From positions 27,158,531 through 27,222,530 of the forward strand of contig NC_088910.1 in assembly GCF_963576675.1 (NCBI RefSeq): 64,000 bases of DNA. Reading direction: 5' to 3'. Below are positions 34,807 to 45,716 of this stretch, piece by piece. Each line of letters begins with the position of its first letter. The first letter of the stretch is position 1. The notes under the pieces are model-generated. The model made no database searches. It was not told where the DNA came from and worked only from the letters and a program-made list of their open reading frames with translations. Position numbers and translations under genes: made by a program. This DNA comes from Euphorbia lathyris (lineage: Eukaryota > Streptophyta > Magnoliopsida > Malpighiales > Euphorbiaceae).

Positions 34807-35464
34807 GTTTAGAATTTTCAAATTAAGATATAAAAGTATAATTTATTTATAATATATAAAAAAGTAACATCTAATTATATTTTTATAATTAATTATCAAT
34901 TTCACGTAAAAACCTATAATATATAACTCTGCTAATTGAAGAGCTTTTTCTTTCGTTGTCGACTGAGCCACCGTTTGATTCATTGGATCTTTCAAGCCCA
35001 CCTCCTCCTAAAAGCGTAAGGACGAATACTACTATACTAGCAGCTGTATCAATTTCCTTCCTGTATTTTTATTTTTTTTTTAAAAAAATCTTTGCTGTAT
35101 TGAGAAATTGTACTATCATTTTTCTTAATATTTTATTCCTTTATTCCTACGGAGCAAGTTTCAATTTATTAATAAAAGGAAAAGTTTCAATTTTACCTAA
35201 AACGATTTTTTTTTTAAGAATGTAGATGTATCCATAGTAATTTTTGCCTTGCCTTGAGGCCTTAGAAACATATGGGTGGATTATTTCCTTATTTAATAAA
35301 AAAATTAATTGCTGTGTAGTCTATTTACACATACTCTTTATAATTGGTGGAAATATATATATCTAACTAGCTAGTGAAATTGGTCAATTTAATAATGTTT
35401 AAATATATGTATGTATGTTTACATTTCCTCAACTAGATTAAGCTATATATTAGTATATTATATA

Positions 35465-35504
<40 letters not shown>

Positions 35505-35755
35505 TGTGACATGCTTAAGCCATAAATTAGATTAGGATCCATATTTCTAACAAGATCATAGACCAAATTAATTACAGGAAGTTGATTTTAGAATTTGTAG
35601 TAGTTGGCAGGTGCAATAGTTATTGCTCCCAAGGTCTTTCATTAAAAACATATACATATAAAGAGTAAACACCATGAGAAATTTTAATTAGCAGCACATT
35701 ATACTAAATTTGCCAGGTTAATCAATACATAAATAATGCCTTTATTCATAGGTTA
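34807..35755. other. Spacer with (TA)n microsatellite
   Basis: AT-rich. A pure TA run lies at about 35467-35499. A short frame at 34956-35060 translates to a proline/serine-rich peptide but lacks an ATG and any domain. Confidence 0.45.
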
Positions 35756-35764
35756 TATTTATTA

Positions 35765-36289
35765 GGCTTAATACATCATTTACCCCCTGAACTTGTCCAA
35801 AATGGTTGATTGGCCCCCTGAACTTTTAAAGTGTCTCGATAGCCCCTTGAACTTGCATAAAATATTCAGTTAGCCTCCTGAACTTGCATAAAATGTAATC
35901 AATTAATCATTCTGTTGTAAAAAAGTAAGTTAAATGAGGAAGATATGTTGCACACATCTTTAAAAAGTAAAACGACCAAGGTAGGGATATGCGATTATAA
36001 TATTAGAGAAAAAAAATGTTTTATGGTTGAATAAGTAAGAAAATCTTTTTTAACATGTTTTAATCTATTTTGTGAAGTATATAATAATATTATAAGGCAC
36101 GTGTAACATATCTTCCGCATTTGATTTACTTTTTTACAACCGAATGATTAATTGATTACATTTTACGCAAGTTCAGGGGGCTAACTGAATATTTTATGCA
36201 AGTTCAGGGGGCTGTCGAAACACTTTAAAAGTTTAGGGGACCAATCAACTATTTTAGACAAGTTCAGGGGGCAAATGATGTATTAAGCG
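35765..36289. mobile_element. Mutator-type MITE with 9-bp target duplication
   Basis: The ends form inverted arms of roughly 190 bp. The left begins GGCTTAATACATC and the right ends GATGTATTAAGCG. The arms carry repeated 'CCCCCTGAACTTG' blocks. TATTTATTA flanks both sides (35756-35764 and 36290-36298). A 9-bp duplication and long inverted arms mark a Mutator-like non-autonomous element. Its right end lies about 235 bp upstream of the ATG of the next gene. Confidence 0.92.
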
Positions 36290-36433
36290 TATTTATTATT
36301 TTGTCTGATTTATGTTAATGGTAGCAAACACATTTAGGTTAATCTCACACATCATGCATTAATTTGTAACTTAGTATAGTGCTCCTTTAAATGCATATAC
36401 TTCTCCTCTTGATTTAAAGTTTGTGCATCTTTT

Positions 36434-36440
36434 TATAAAT
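36434..36440 (+). promoter_or_regulatory. Candidate TATA box of the HOTHEAD-like gene
   Basis: TATAAAT lies 85-91 bp upstream of the ATG at 36525. A second candidate, TATATTTAA, lies at about 36469. Chosen by position only. Confidence 0.4.
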
Positions 36441-36524
36441 CAACCCAAATGCTCTTTAGACCTTTCTGTATATTTAAGGCCCTGTTTGGCATTTTAGATA
36501 ACTAATCCATTATTTAGAAAAATT

Positions 36525-39500
36525 ATGGGTTTGTTGCTCAGGAAATTTCTTGAAAATAATGTTCTTCTTGCTGGAATTTTCATGTTTCATTGCTTCTGTA
36601 ATTCAGAGAAAGGTACTGGTTTGTGTCCGTTTCGGTTTTCGTTTCCGTTTCTTGTTTGAGTTAATATTAATATGTTAATTTTGCATTCAGCGCCATATTA
36701 CACATTTGTTCAAGAAGCAAGCTCATCTCCGCGAGTAGTATGGTATGATTACATAATAATCGGGGGAGGAACTTCCGGGTGCCCGTTAGCCGCAACTCTA
36801 TCGAGAAACGCGTCAGTTTTAGTCCTCGAAAGAGGCGGTTCGCCCTACGGGAATCCGAACATTACCAATATCGGAGATTTTGTTGCTTCTCTTTCGGATA
36901 TCTCCCCCGATTCCCCTTCTCAGCTGTTCATCTCGGAGGACGGGGTGTACAACACGCGGGCACGTGTTCTAGGCGGAGGGAGCGCTCTAAATGCAGGGTT
37001 TTTCACACACGCGGGTCCGGGGTATGTGAAGAAAGCTGGGTGGAGAGAGATTTATGTTAAAGAGGCATATAGATGGGTTGAAAGTAAGGTAGCATTTGAG
37101 CCTGAATTGTTGCAGTGGCAAAGTGCAGTGAAAGATGGGTTGATTGAAGCAGGAATATTGCCTTATAATGGGTTTACTTATGAACATATTTATGGAACTA
37201 AAATTGGTGGATCAATATTTGATAAAAATGGACATAGACATACTGCTGCTGATCTTCTTGAGTATGCTTATCCATCAAATATTTCTGTTTATTTGCATGC
37301 TACTGTTACTAAGATCTTGTTTACACCAAGAGGTAACCCTTTTTCTTCTTTTGTATCTCAAGTTGCTTTTTATAGTTTGAAATGAGGCATTTATATATGC
37401 ACCATGGTCATGATGGTTCCGGGGTCGGAGGGGCTCGGGCCCCCCGACCCTGTATCCACCCCTGACTGTGAGTCAAGACTTATTCACAATCCAGGTCTAT
37501 GAACAATGGATCGGGCTTGAACAAAGAAAATCGGTATCAGGTCCAACTTAATCAGGCGCGCCTATTTTTTACAGTTGGCTTATGATGAAAATAGAATGAA
37601 CTAACTCGGTCGCTCTATTTATATTTTTATATATTAAATATAAATTTTAAATTTTATTATTAAAAGATATATATATTTTTGTAGTCTAATTTATATACGT
37701 TGGATTAGGGTTTTGTTTTTAAATTACAGCCTGACCTATTTAAATTATCCGCGGTTTGGGTTGACTTGTATGACTATAAAATACACTCTGACTTGTCTGA
37801 TACATTAACATTCTAAGTGTGACTATAAAATGAAACTATACAAATCTTATTTTTTAATTCTAAAAATACAATTCCACATGCAAATATAGCTTTTATATCT
37901 AATATTTCTTTATATATAGTTTGAATTCATGCATTTATATTCAACTCGCTTAAACTAGATCTTGGATTCGAGCTCTAGCGATCGTAGAAAAATTTAATTG
38001 AGACACGATCCATCTAAAAGGTGTCTAACGAATCTCGAAAGAGAAATCAGACAAACTAAAAAAATATATATATTTATATCAAAGTAATATTACCGAAAAC
38101 CCATAAAAATAAATAAATGTAAATAAATACAATTTAAAGAGAAATTCTACTTTATTTGATAACATTTAACCTGTAACTTATCTTAATTGATAAAATTTCA
38201 CTCAATTTGGTTCATTAACTCCGATTTAATTTTGGGACGTTTTTTAGGAGAAATTTTACGGTATTTCAGGAGTAATACTCCGACCAATCAAAATTGTTTT
38301 TATCCCACTACGGAAGCATGATTGGTGGAAAAATATATACTTGTATATATATATTATGCATTGATTGGTAGGTAGTATTATTTAAAAGTACCTTAAAATT
38401 ACTCGTTTTTTTAGTCCGCTAGCAGCTAGGCATGTTTAACCAATCATTATAAACATCAATAGTTATCTCATTAGTCAAAATTGAAAGATTAGAGGATAAA
38501 TGCACAAAAATCTAGGGCATGAAGCACAAAGCATATAACGTGAAATTGTTACAGGGAGGCCATGGTCGAGACCAAGAGCTTTTGGGGTAATATATGAAGA
38601 CGCCATGGGAATCAAACACAAAGCATTACTTAAAAAGGAGCACAAGAATGAGATTATCTTATCAGCAGGTGCACTAGGAAGCCCACAGCTACTTATGTTG
38701 AGTGGAATTGGACCTGCTCCTCATCTTCAATCTCTAGGAATCCCAATTGTTCGAGACCACCCCATGGTTGGTCAAGGCATGTCTGACAATCCAATGAATC
38801 TTCTCGTCGTCCCTTCTCCTCTTCCCGTCGAAGTCTCACTCATCCAAGTCGTCGGCATCACTCGATTCGGTAGCTTCATTGAAACAGCCAGCGGATTAAC
38901 TTATGCTATCTCCTGGGCTAAACGGTTCGTCCGAGACTACGAGCAGTCCATGAATCAGGTAAATTTTCCGCACTCTAAACTGCACACCAGGTGTTTGATA
39001 TTATGACTAACAGAAATTTTCGATACCAGACAGGCCAACATAACATGTTGACACCAGCAGCAATGGCGAGAGCTGTTGAGACTGTGAATTCTCTGGTGAA
39101 CGCAACGCTAAAAGGTGGAGTAATTCTAGAAAAAGTTATAGGTCCATTGTCCACCGGCGATCTAAAGCTGAGGACGAGAAACGTGAAAGATAACCCGGCG
39201 GTGAGATTCAATTACTTTAAAGAACCGGAGGACTTGGCGAGATGTGTTAAAGGTATGAAAACGATCATTGATGTGATAAATTCGAAAGCGTTCTCGAAAT
39301 TCCGATACAAATATCTTCCGGTACAAGCTCTGATTGCTTTAATGGCGAATCTGCCGGTGAACTTGAGACCGAGACATCTAACAACTGCAATTTCTTTGGA
39401 GCAATTTTGTATTGATACGGTGATGACTATATGGCATTATCACGGTGGATGCCAAGTCGGAAAAGTTGTTGATAATCAGTATAGGGTAATCGGCGTTGAT

Positions 39501-39867
39501 GGGTTAAGAGTTATCGATGGATCCACTTTTCTTAATTCACCTGGGACTAATCCTCAAGCTACGGTTATGATGCTCGGAAGGTATAAAACTCCTCATTTCT
39601 TTGGTATAAAATATACATTTTTTAGAATAAATGGGCTTTGGCGGGTCAGGACTGGGCCTAATATCAATTTCTTCGGGTCTAACTGGGCTTGGCGGATACC
39701 AAGCCCATGAACAAGTTATTATGTTTTGATATGTTCTGAGAATAATAATTATTTGAGGAGAAATTCTAATTTAATTTCATAATGTTGTGATGTGTAGGTA
39801 TATGGGCAAGAAGATATTGCGTGAAAGGTTTTATAAAAGGAGAAAATACGTACAACGAACTAATTGA
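36525..39867 (+). CDS. HOTHEAD-like GMC oxidoreductase, five exons
   Basis: Exons 36525-36612, 36691-37332, 38555-38958, 39030-39580 and 39798-39867. All introns are GT-AG and all junctions stay in phase, giving 584 residues, close to the 594 usual for HOTHEAD. Exon 1 encodes a hydrophobic signal peptide, so the protein is likely secreted. The FAD-binding motif GGGTSG is at residues 54-59, the GMC signature GGGSALNAGF follows, and the active-site region WHYHGGC is near residues 513-519, with GTNPQAT near 550. GMC oxidoreductases of this plant group use FAD to oxidise alcohols. HOTHEAD in Arabidopsis acts in cuticle and floral organ separation, in long-chain fatty acid oxidation. The related mandelonitrile lyases share the fold, so the exact substrate is uncertain. 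Intron 2 (1222 bp) carries repeat fragments. Confidence 0.92.
38249..38405. mobile_element. Small inverted-repeat MITE remnant in intron 2
   Basis: Arms of about 49 bp with around 70% match. The left has AAATTTTACGGTA and ACCAATCA, and the right has TGATTGGTAGG and TACCTTAAAATT in inverse order. CGTTTTTT-like sequence flanks both sides and could be a worn target duplication. Confidence 0.45.
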
Positions 39868-40078
39868 TTAGATTAAGATTTGGGGATCCATTTTTCATTC
39901 AGAATTGTTTATGTATTCATTTCTGAATTTTATTTTGTATATGACATATATCAGTGTACTTGTAGTTGGAGTGTTGGACCATTGTTTGCTTATTTATTAT
40001 TGCGGTTCTTTTTAATTTAATTTGATTGACAAATTTAAGAAGTTAAAGTTTTCAATCAATTCAAAATCTGTTTAATTA
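39868..40078. other. 3' flank of the HOTHEAD-like gene
   Basis: AT-rich; probable 3' UTR. No clear terminator or repeat. Confidence 0.4.
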
Positions 40079-40381
40079 AGGTTTATGATTTTTTTTCATT
40101 AAGTCTTTAATTTTTTATTTGGACATGTTATGATCTTTTAGTTTTGTCAAATTGAGTTTTTTTTTTTTTTATGACAATAAAACTCGATTTTAGATATAAA
40201 ATTCAGTTAATAAAGTGCGATCATTTCACCAAACTGTAATGACTACAGAAAATTGTAAAATTTTGTATTTTGAAACATTTTTAACTGAATTGTAAACATT
40301 GGTTTAATCCGACAAAAAATAATAATCAAAGATTCAATATGTCCAAATAAAAAATTAAGGGCCTCATAATGGATTTATCCT
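40079..40381. mobile_element. Worn inverted-repeat element
   Basis: Left and right parts share inverted arms of about 75 bp around the core TTAATTTTTTATTTGGACAT (40107 onward, and its complement near 40340-40360). No clear target duplication was read. Confidence 0.4.
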
Positions 40382-41398
40382 TTGTCGTTAACTTAGAGGA
40401 TCAGTACAGTATGCTCTTGTGAATCGGGTGAGCGATTTCTTATCTCCTGATGACCGAATTGTTGCTATCGTTTTGGTCCAATGATCTTTTGCAAGAGAGG
40501 TTTTGGCAGCAATCAGCAGTGCATTAAGAGTTGCGAGTGATTCTTCCTCGACAATTAATAATCTAATCAGCCATGTGTCAACTACTTTTAACCCCCAAAT
40601 TTTGCCTTATGGAATGGTGTCATCATCCATGTTGTGTGGTATCGTTGGCAAATCAGACTAATATTGGTTGTGCATTACTCACCATTTGGAAGGCCATCAA
40701 CGATGTTAGTCTTTTCCACAAAGAGTATACTGCTTGCTTCAGCTGATTCTCATATCCTCAAATTCCTTATTTCTTTAAATTTGAAGCCTCTTTCTCGAAA
40801 TGTTGTATTTAGATGGATTTCTCCTCCATCGGTTTGAACTAAACTGAATACTGATGTGCCACATTTGGTGTGTCGGGCAGGTGTAGAGGGAATTTTTAGA
40901 AATTGTACAAGCTTTTCACGAGCTTCATTTTCTCTACCTTTTGGTGCTAGGCACGCGTGGCTTTGCCTTAATGGTGGATATCTTTTCCAGCATTTGGCTC
41001 AAACTTTATTTTCCTAAATGTTGGGCGTGTCAATAGGGTGTGTAATATCTATATCCATTGCATCCCGCCCCATTAGAGTCGAGAAATCCTCAATACCTAT
41101 TTTTATAGGATTAGGGATGAGAAGGAAAATTATCTTCATTTTTAAGGATGGGTTGAGGATGGTAATAGATATCCCCATCCCACGGGGATCCCCAACTCAT
41201 TATCGTTAGGGTTAACTATAGGAATATTCATAGATATACCCATTAAAATGTAATATTGATGTTAAAAATATTTTATATTATATATTTATATATCATATAA
41301 TGGAGAATTGGGAACTCATGGTGTCTTTTGTTGTTCGGGTTGTACGTGCGTCGGGAACGGTCTCCGGGAACATTCCAACGCACAAGTCAATGAATATT

Positions 41399-41400
<2 letters not shown>

Positions 41401-41481
<81 letters not shown>
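41401..41481. repeat. (GA)n microsatellite
   Basis: About 40 AG units, uninterrupted. The ORFs with Arg-Glu repeats that cross it are artefacts. Confidence 0.97.
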
Positions 41482-41483
<2 letters not shown>

Positions 41484-42107
41484 CATACATTTCCATTGGG
41501 GTTGAGATCCTTTACATAGAGTATTTTAGTTGGACTTGGGCCGCTTCATGGACTGACCCTTTTTAGTGTGTATGGGTTAAATTATATGGGCTTTGACCAT
41601 AATCCTCATCATTATATATATTAAATATTAATATAATTTGTATAAAACTAATTTTAAAATGAAATTATATCGTATAGCTTATAGAATCCACTTTAAATAG
41701 AAGGCTTAATACCTTTCAAGCCCCTTCAAGTTGTCTAAATACTGTAACTGACTCCCGAATTTAGACTTGTGACAACTAAGGCCTTGTTTGGATCATGGTA
41801 TTTGGAGGTAGGTGAGGGTAAGCGTAGGAGAGTTACCTTGTTTGTTTTGAGGTGTAATTAGAAAGTAAGGTAAGTGAGGGTAAGTGAAGGTAAAATTTCT
41901 ATTATTTTGGTTACACTCCGATTTGGAGGGTAAGGGAGGTTAACTTAAAGTATTTTCCAATAAAGCCCCTACTTTTACTAAACGCTCAATCTTTTCTTTT
42001 TGGCTTAATGCATACCCAGCCCCCTAAAGTTGTCCATTTTATTCATTTAACCCCCTCAACTTAAGGGACATCCTTTTAACCCCCTTAACTCAATAAAAAC
42101 GCTATTC

Positions 42108-43448
42108 TTAGATCCTCCTTGTCTCATCCCTATAGTCATAAATCTTCTTGAACTTCTCCTTGTAGTCACCCACCAGTTCGTCTAAAACCTTCAATTTGGC
42201 TCTTCTACACACTGACTTCCCGGCATAAACTTCATACTTCTCTTTAACCATTTCTTGCAGTCTCTAAATCCTTATGCTAGGATTATCAACTATCTTGTCC
42301 CTCAAATACTTGGCAATGAATTTAGAGTCACACTGTCTGTTCCTGTTTGTCTTGAAGCAGTTGTGTGTTGGGTTGTAGGTCCTCACTACAAAATCATGAG
42401 TTTCACTATCTAAACTACCAAACAAATGCCATTTACATCTTTTGCATCTAGCCTGAACCCTGTGGAAATCATTGGGCTTAGTCTTCAAAATTGCTCCCCT
42501 ATTAACTGAATACTTTGCTAGTGCTTCTCTAAACTCATAAGCATCCTTAAAAACCATCCCAATCTCAAAAACTGGCATCTCCGTGTTAGGATCATAGTGA
42601 ACTCTTCTCCCTCTTCTCCTCTGTGGACCATCTTCATTTTCACTATCGGAATCAAAGCTATCTACGTCTGATGAGCCAATATATTCCTCATCACCTCCCA
42701 ACAGACCTTCCCTATTTTGCATAGGGACATAATCCCTCCCATCAGCTCCGTTGTCAGTTCCTAGAGGACCTAGTTGAACTTCTGCTGGAGGTTCAGGCCT
42801 TTTCCTTTTAGATCTGTCCCTCTTCTCAACTAAGATCTTGCCCCTGACCTGTGCTAGTTCTTCATCGAAATCACTCCCATTAGAATCCTCATTTGGCTCA
42901 ATGTAGTTTTCATCCTCATCTGAATCTGACTCTCCTTCAAAGCTTGAACCCGAGTCATCTAGATCTTCTCGGTTTGAATCTGAACTGTCCTCCTTCCCTG
43001 GTTCTGCATTTCTCTGTTTTGCTTTTATTTCCTCATTTAAGTCTTCAGTAGAGATAGGTGTTGTGTTAATACACATGTTTGCCACACTGTCAATCCCACC
43101 CATCTCACTTTGCTCCTGGGTCCCACCCTCTTTTGCATCCACAGTTTTATCCACAAATATCTCGATTTCATCACTTACCCCCTTACAATTAACCAATTTC
43201 ATCAACTCTAAGTCATTACTCACAACAACTAACTCCCCAGGCAACCCATTCTTAATGTAGATAGAACCATAATTCTCATAACCCAGATATCTCACACTCC
43301 ACAGTATTTCAAGCCTACTAAATTTATCTTCATCTACATCTTCATCCGAAATACTCCCACCTACGTATTTCAGACAACTTCCTTCTTTCACAACCCTCCC
43401 ACCATGATGCAATCTTATATAAAGATATCCCATCTGAAAAGTACACAA
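42108..43448 (-). pseudogene. mudrA transposase, N-terminal part only
   Basis: Start at 43448 on the reverse strand. The first 110 residues resemble the N-terminal domain of MURA proteins (YVGGSISDEDVDED, LGYENYGSIYIKNG). A long acidic Ser/Asp/Glu-rich linker follows. The MuDR DNA-binding domain is complete in outline (FEIGMVFKDAYEFREALAKY, RCKWHLFGSL, HNCFK). After an in-frame TAG (42264-42266) the frame goes on with YRAK-like and DYKEKF pieces and ends in the inverted repeat. The catalytic DDE domain and the SWIM zinc finger, which follow in full-length MURA, are absent. Such a protein, if made, could bind transposon ends but not cut. Confidence 0.85.
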
Positions 43449-43544
43449 AGGAACATCTATACAGTAAGATTCTCATTTCTGAAAAGGCAATACAGTAACA
43501 ACTATACAAGTATTGCACATGCTATTATTCCATAGCCACACAAA

Positions 43545-43828
43545 TTCCAACTCAGAAAGGGAATAAACAAACCCTAAATTTTATCAGCCAACCAACTAAT
43601 AAAGTGAATGAAACACATTATATCAGCAAACATCAAGCATGCAGAGCTAACGTATCAAAAACAGAAATGGAAACCAACCTCAATCATTCCAACTCAGAAA
43701 GTGAATAAAAAAACCTTAACTTTCATCAACCAACCAACTAATAAAGTGAATGAAACACATTTTATCAGCAAACATCAAGCAACTAAGAGATAACGTATCA
43801 AAAACAGGAAAGGAAACCAACCTCAATG
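43545..43828. repeat. 142-bp tandem duplication upstream of mudrA
   Basis: Two copies (43545-43686 and 43687-43828), each starting TTCCAACTCAGAAAG, differ at several positions. They lie in the region upstream of the mudrA start, so they may be promoter or leader. Confidence 0.85.
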
Positions 43829-45344
43829 TCGTAAGTTCTGCACGGGCTGAGTTGATACTGAAATTCGCGATGAACTCTACATGAACCCTAATTCGTTTTC
43901 CACAGAAGCCGATCGAGAGAAACAACTTGAGGAGATTAAGAACTTTGTGAATGAATCGACTGAATATAGAGGAGAGCAGCGAACTGAAGAGTTTGTTGGT
44001 GGGAAATGAAGAGACTTTCGAGTTTCGAACTGGTTCAATCGTCTTTTCACCCTAAATGAATGAGGGTATTTTAGACTTTTCACTTCCAATGCTGGTGTGG
44101 CAAAATCGATTGCCAGGTGTCTAGCGCGTGTCGTTCAATCTTCAGAGATCAACTCATACTTTTGAAAAACGGATCTAATAATAGCGTTTTTTATTGAGTT
44201 AAGGGGGTTAAAAGGATGTCCCTTAAGTTGAGGGGGTTAAATGAATAAAATGGACAACTTTAGGAGGCTGGGTATACATTAAGCCTTTCTTTTTTTAATA
44301 AAACTCACTGCTAGTTTGAGATCCACCAAAACAAAAACAATGTATATCACTTGAATATAATTTTAATATTATATTTGTCTTATTATAACTTGGATATTAC
44401 GGTCATGGTCCAAAACTTCAAAATTATTATATTTTTGCTGCCTATAGTGTGCTAGTAAGGTCATTTTTATTTTTGCTTTGAAATTTTGATTGTTACAAAG
44501 TGAGATTCAACTTCCAATATTTAATAAAACTAATATATAAAAATTTAATTAACTTCAATTAGAATTTATTTAATATATACAGAATTAGAAATTATAATTA
44601 AGAGTAAGGATATAAGAGTAATTTTATACATAACCATACTTTACTTTACCTTCAAACCAAACACATTTACATCATTAAATCATCACTTACCTTACCTTCT
44701 ATCCAAACACAACAAATTATTTCATAAACTTCACTTACTCTACCTTACCTTACCTTACTTTAAATAACCCCCATCCAAACAAGCCCTAACCCTCTCAGCT
44801 TGCTTATTTGAAACAAATAACCCCTTAAATAGGTTATTTTGGGAGTTTTTTTTGGCCCTTTAGTTAATATATTAGTAGATTAGTTAAATATAACAACCGT
44901 TATTTTGAAATCTTTTATTTTTGATGTAATATTATGTTGAATGTTTTTTGGGGTTTAGGAGTTATTTGTTCTAAATAAGCAACTTGAGGAGTTAGTTGTT
45001 CCAATTGAGCAATTTGAAAGGTTATTTGTTCCAACTAAGCAAGTTGAGGGGGTTAGTTGTCACAAATCTAAATTCAGTGGATCAGTTGCGGTATTAAGAC
45101 AACTTGAGAGGGCTGGAAGATATTAAACCTAAATAGAATTACAACTTTCTTCTGTTTCAAATGAATTCTAAATAATTAAAACTTCATAATTCATAATCTC
45201 CTATTCTAATAAAAATTTCAATCCCAATAATGTGTGAAAGGTTCCAATAATATTTTATTATTAGTTAAGATAATTTATTCATTTAAATAAATTGTATATA
45301 TTTAATATTAGTTTAGAATAAATTATAAAATGGGACATGTAAAG

Positions 45345-45705
45345 TCAGATCTGTCTTCTCTCTCTCAGATCTGTTGTCATGGTGAAGAATTTTTATGAAG
45401 ATTGAGAGTTTTGAGATCTATCTCTTCTCTTTTAGATCTTTCTCTCTCTTTTAGATCTATCTTCTCTTTTTCAGATCTGGCTTCTCTCTCTCAGATCTGT
45501 TGTCATAGTGAAGAATTTTTATGAAGATGGAGAATTTTGAGATCTATCTTCTCTCTCTCAGATCTATTTCTCTCTTTTAGATCTTTTTTCTCTCTTTTAG
45601 ATCTATCCTCTCTCTCTCAGATCTATTTCTCTCTTTTATATCTTTTTCTCTCTTTTAGATCTTTTTCTCTCTTTTAGATCTATCTCCTCTCTCTCTCTCT
45701 CTCTC
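45345..45705 (+). repeat. AGATCT-rich tandem repeats in the LINE 5' UTR
   Basis: At least 14 AGATCT sites separated by CT-rich blocks. Two longer copies with a 126-bp period begin at 45366 and 45492 (CAGATCTGTTGTCAT). Shorter units of about 20 bp follow up to ORF1. It may act as internal promoter. Confidence 0.85.
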
Positions 45706-45716
45706 GGCTAGGGTTC

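Larger units (their letters stand above)
42002..44285. mobile_element. Mutator-like element (MULE) with a truncated mudrA gene
   Basis: Inverted ends of about 118 bp (GGCTTAATGCATACCC at left; the right arm is nearly identical in reverse) and a perfect 9-bp duplication TTTCTTTTT (41993-42001 and 44286-44294). 2284 bp long. It carries only the first part of the transposase gene on the reverse strand, so it is an internal-deletion derivative. Confidence 0.94.
41780..44786. mobile_element. Tourist (PIF/Harbinger) MITE containing a MULE
   Basis: Inverted ends GGCCTTGTTTGGAT and GGGCTTGTTTGGAT (right end read in reverse), flanked by TAA (41777-41779 and 44787-44789). Own length is about 714 bp. 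Confidence 0.85.
41703..45129. mobile_element. Mutator-type MITE containing a Tourist MITE
   Basis: Inverted ends of more than 100 bp. The left begins GGCTTAATACC and the right ends TATTAAACC. The 9-bp duplication TAAATAGAA lies at 41694-41702 and 45130-45138. Its own sequence is about 417 bp; the rest is the nested insertion. Confidence 0.9.

Noticed and set aside
34956..35225. Pro/Ser-rich ORF
   Set aside because: It starts at TTG, turns into a low-complexity Phe-rich string and has no recognisable partner exons.
41300..41566. ORFs with long Arg-Glu repeats
   Set aside because: They read through the (GA)n microsatellite.
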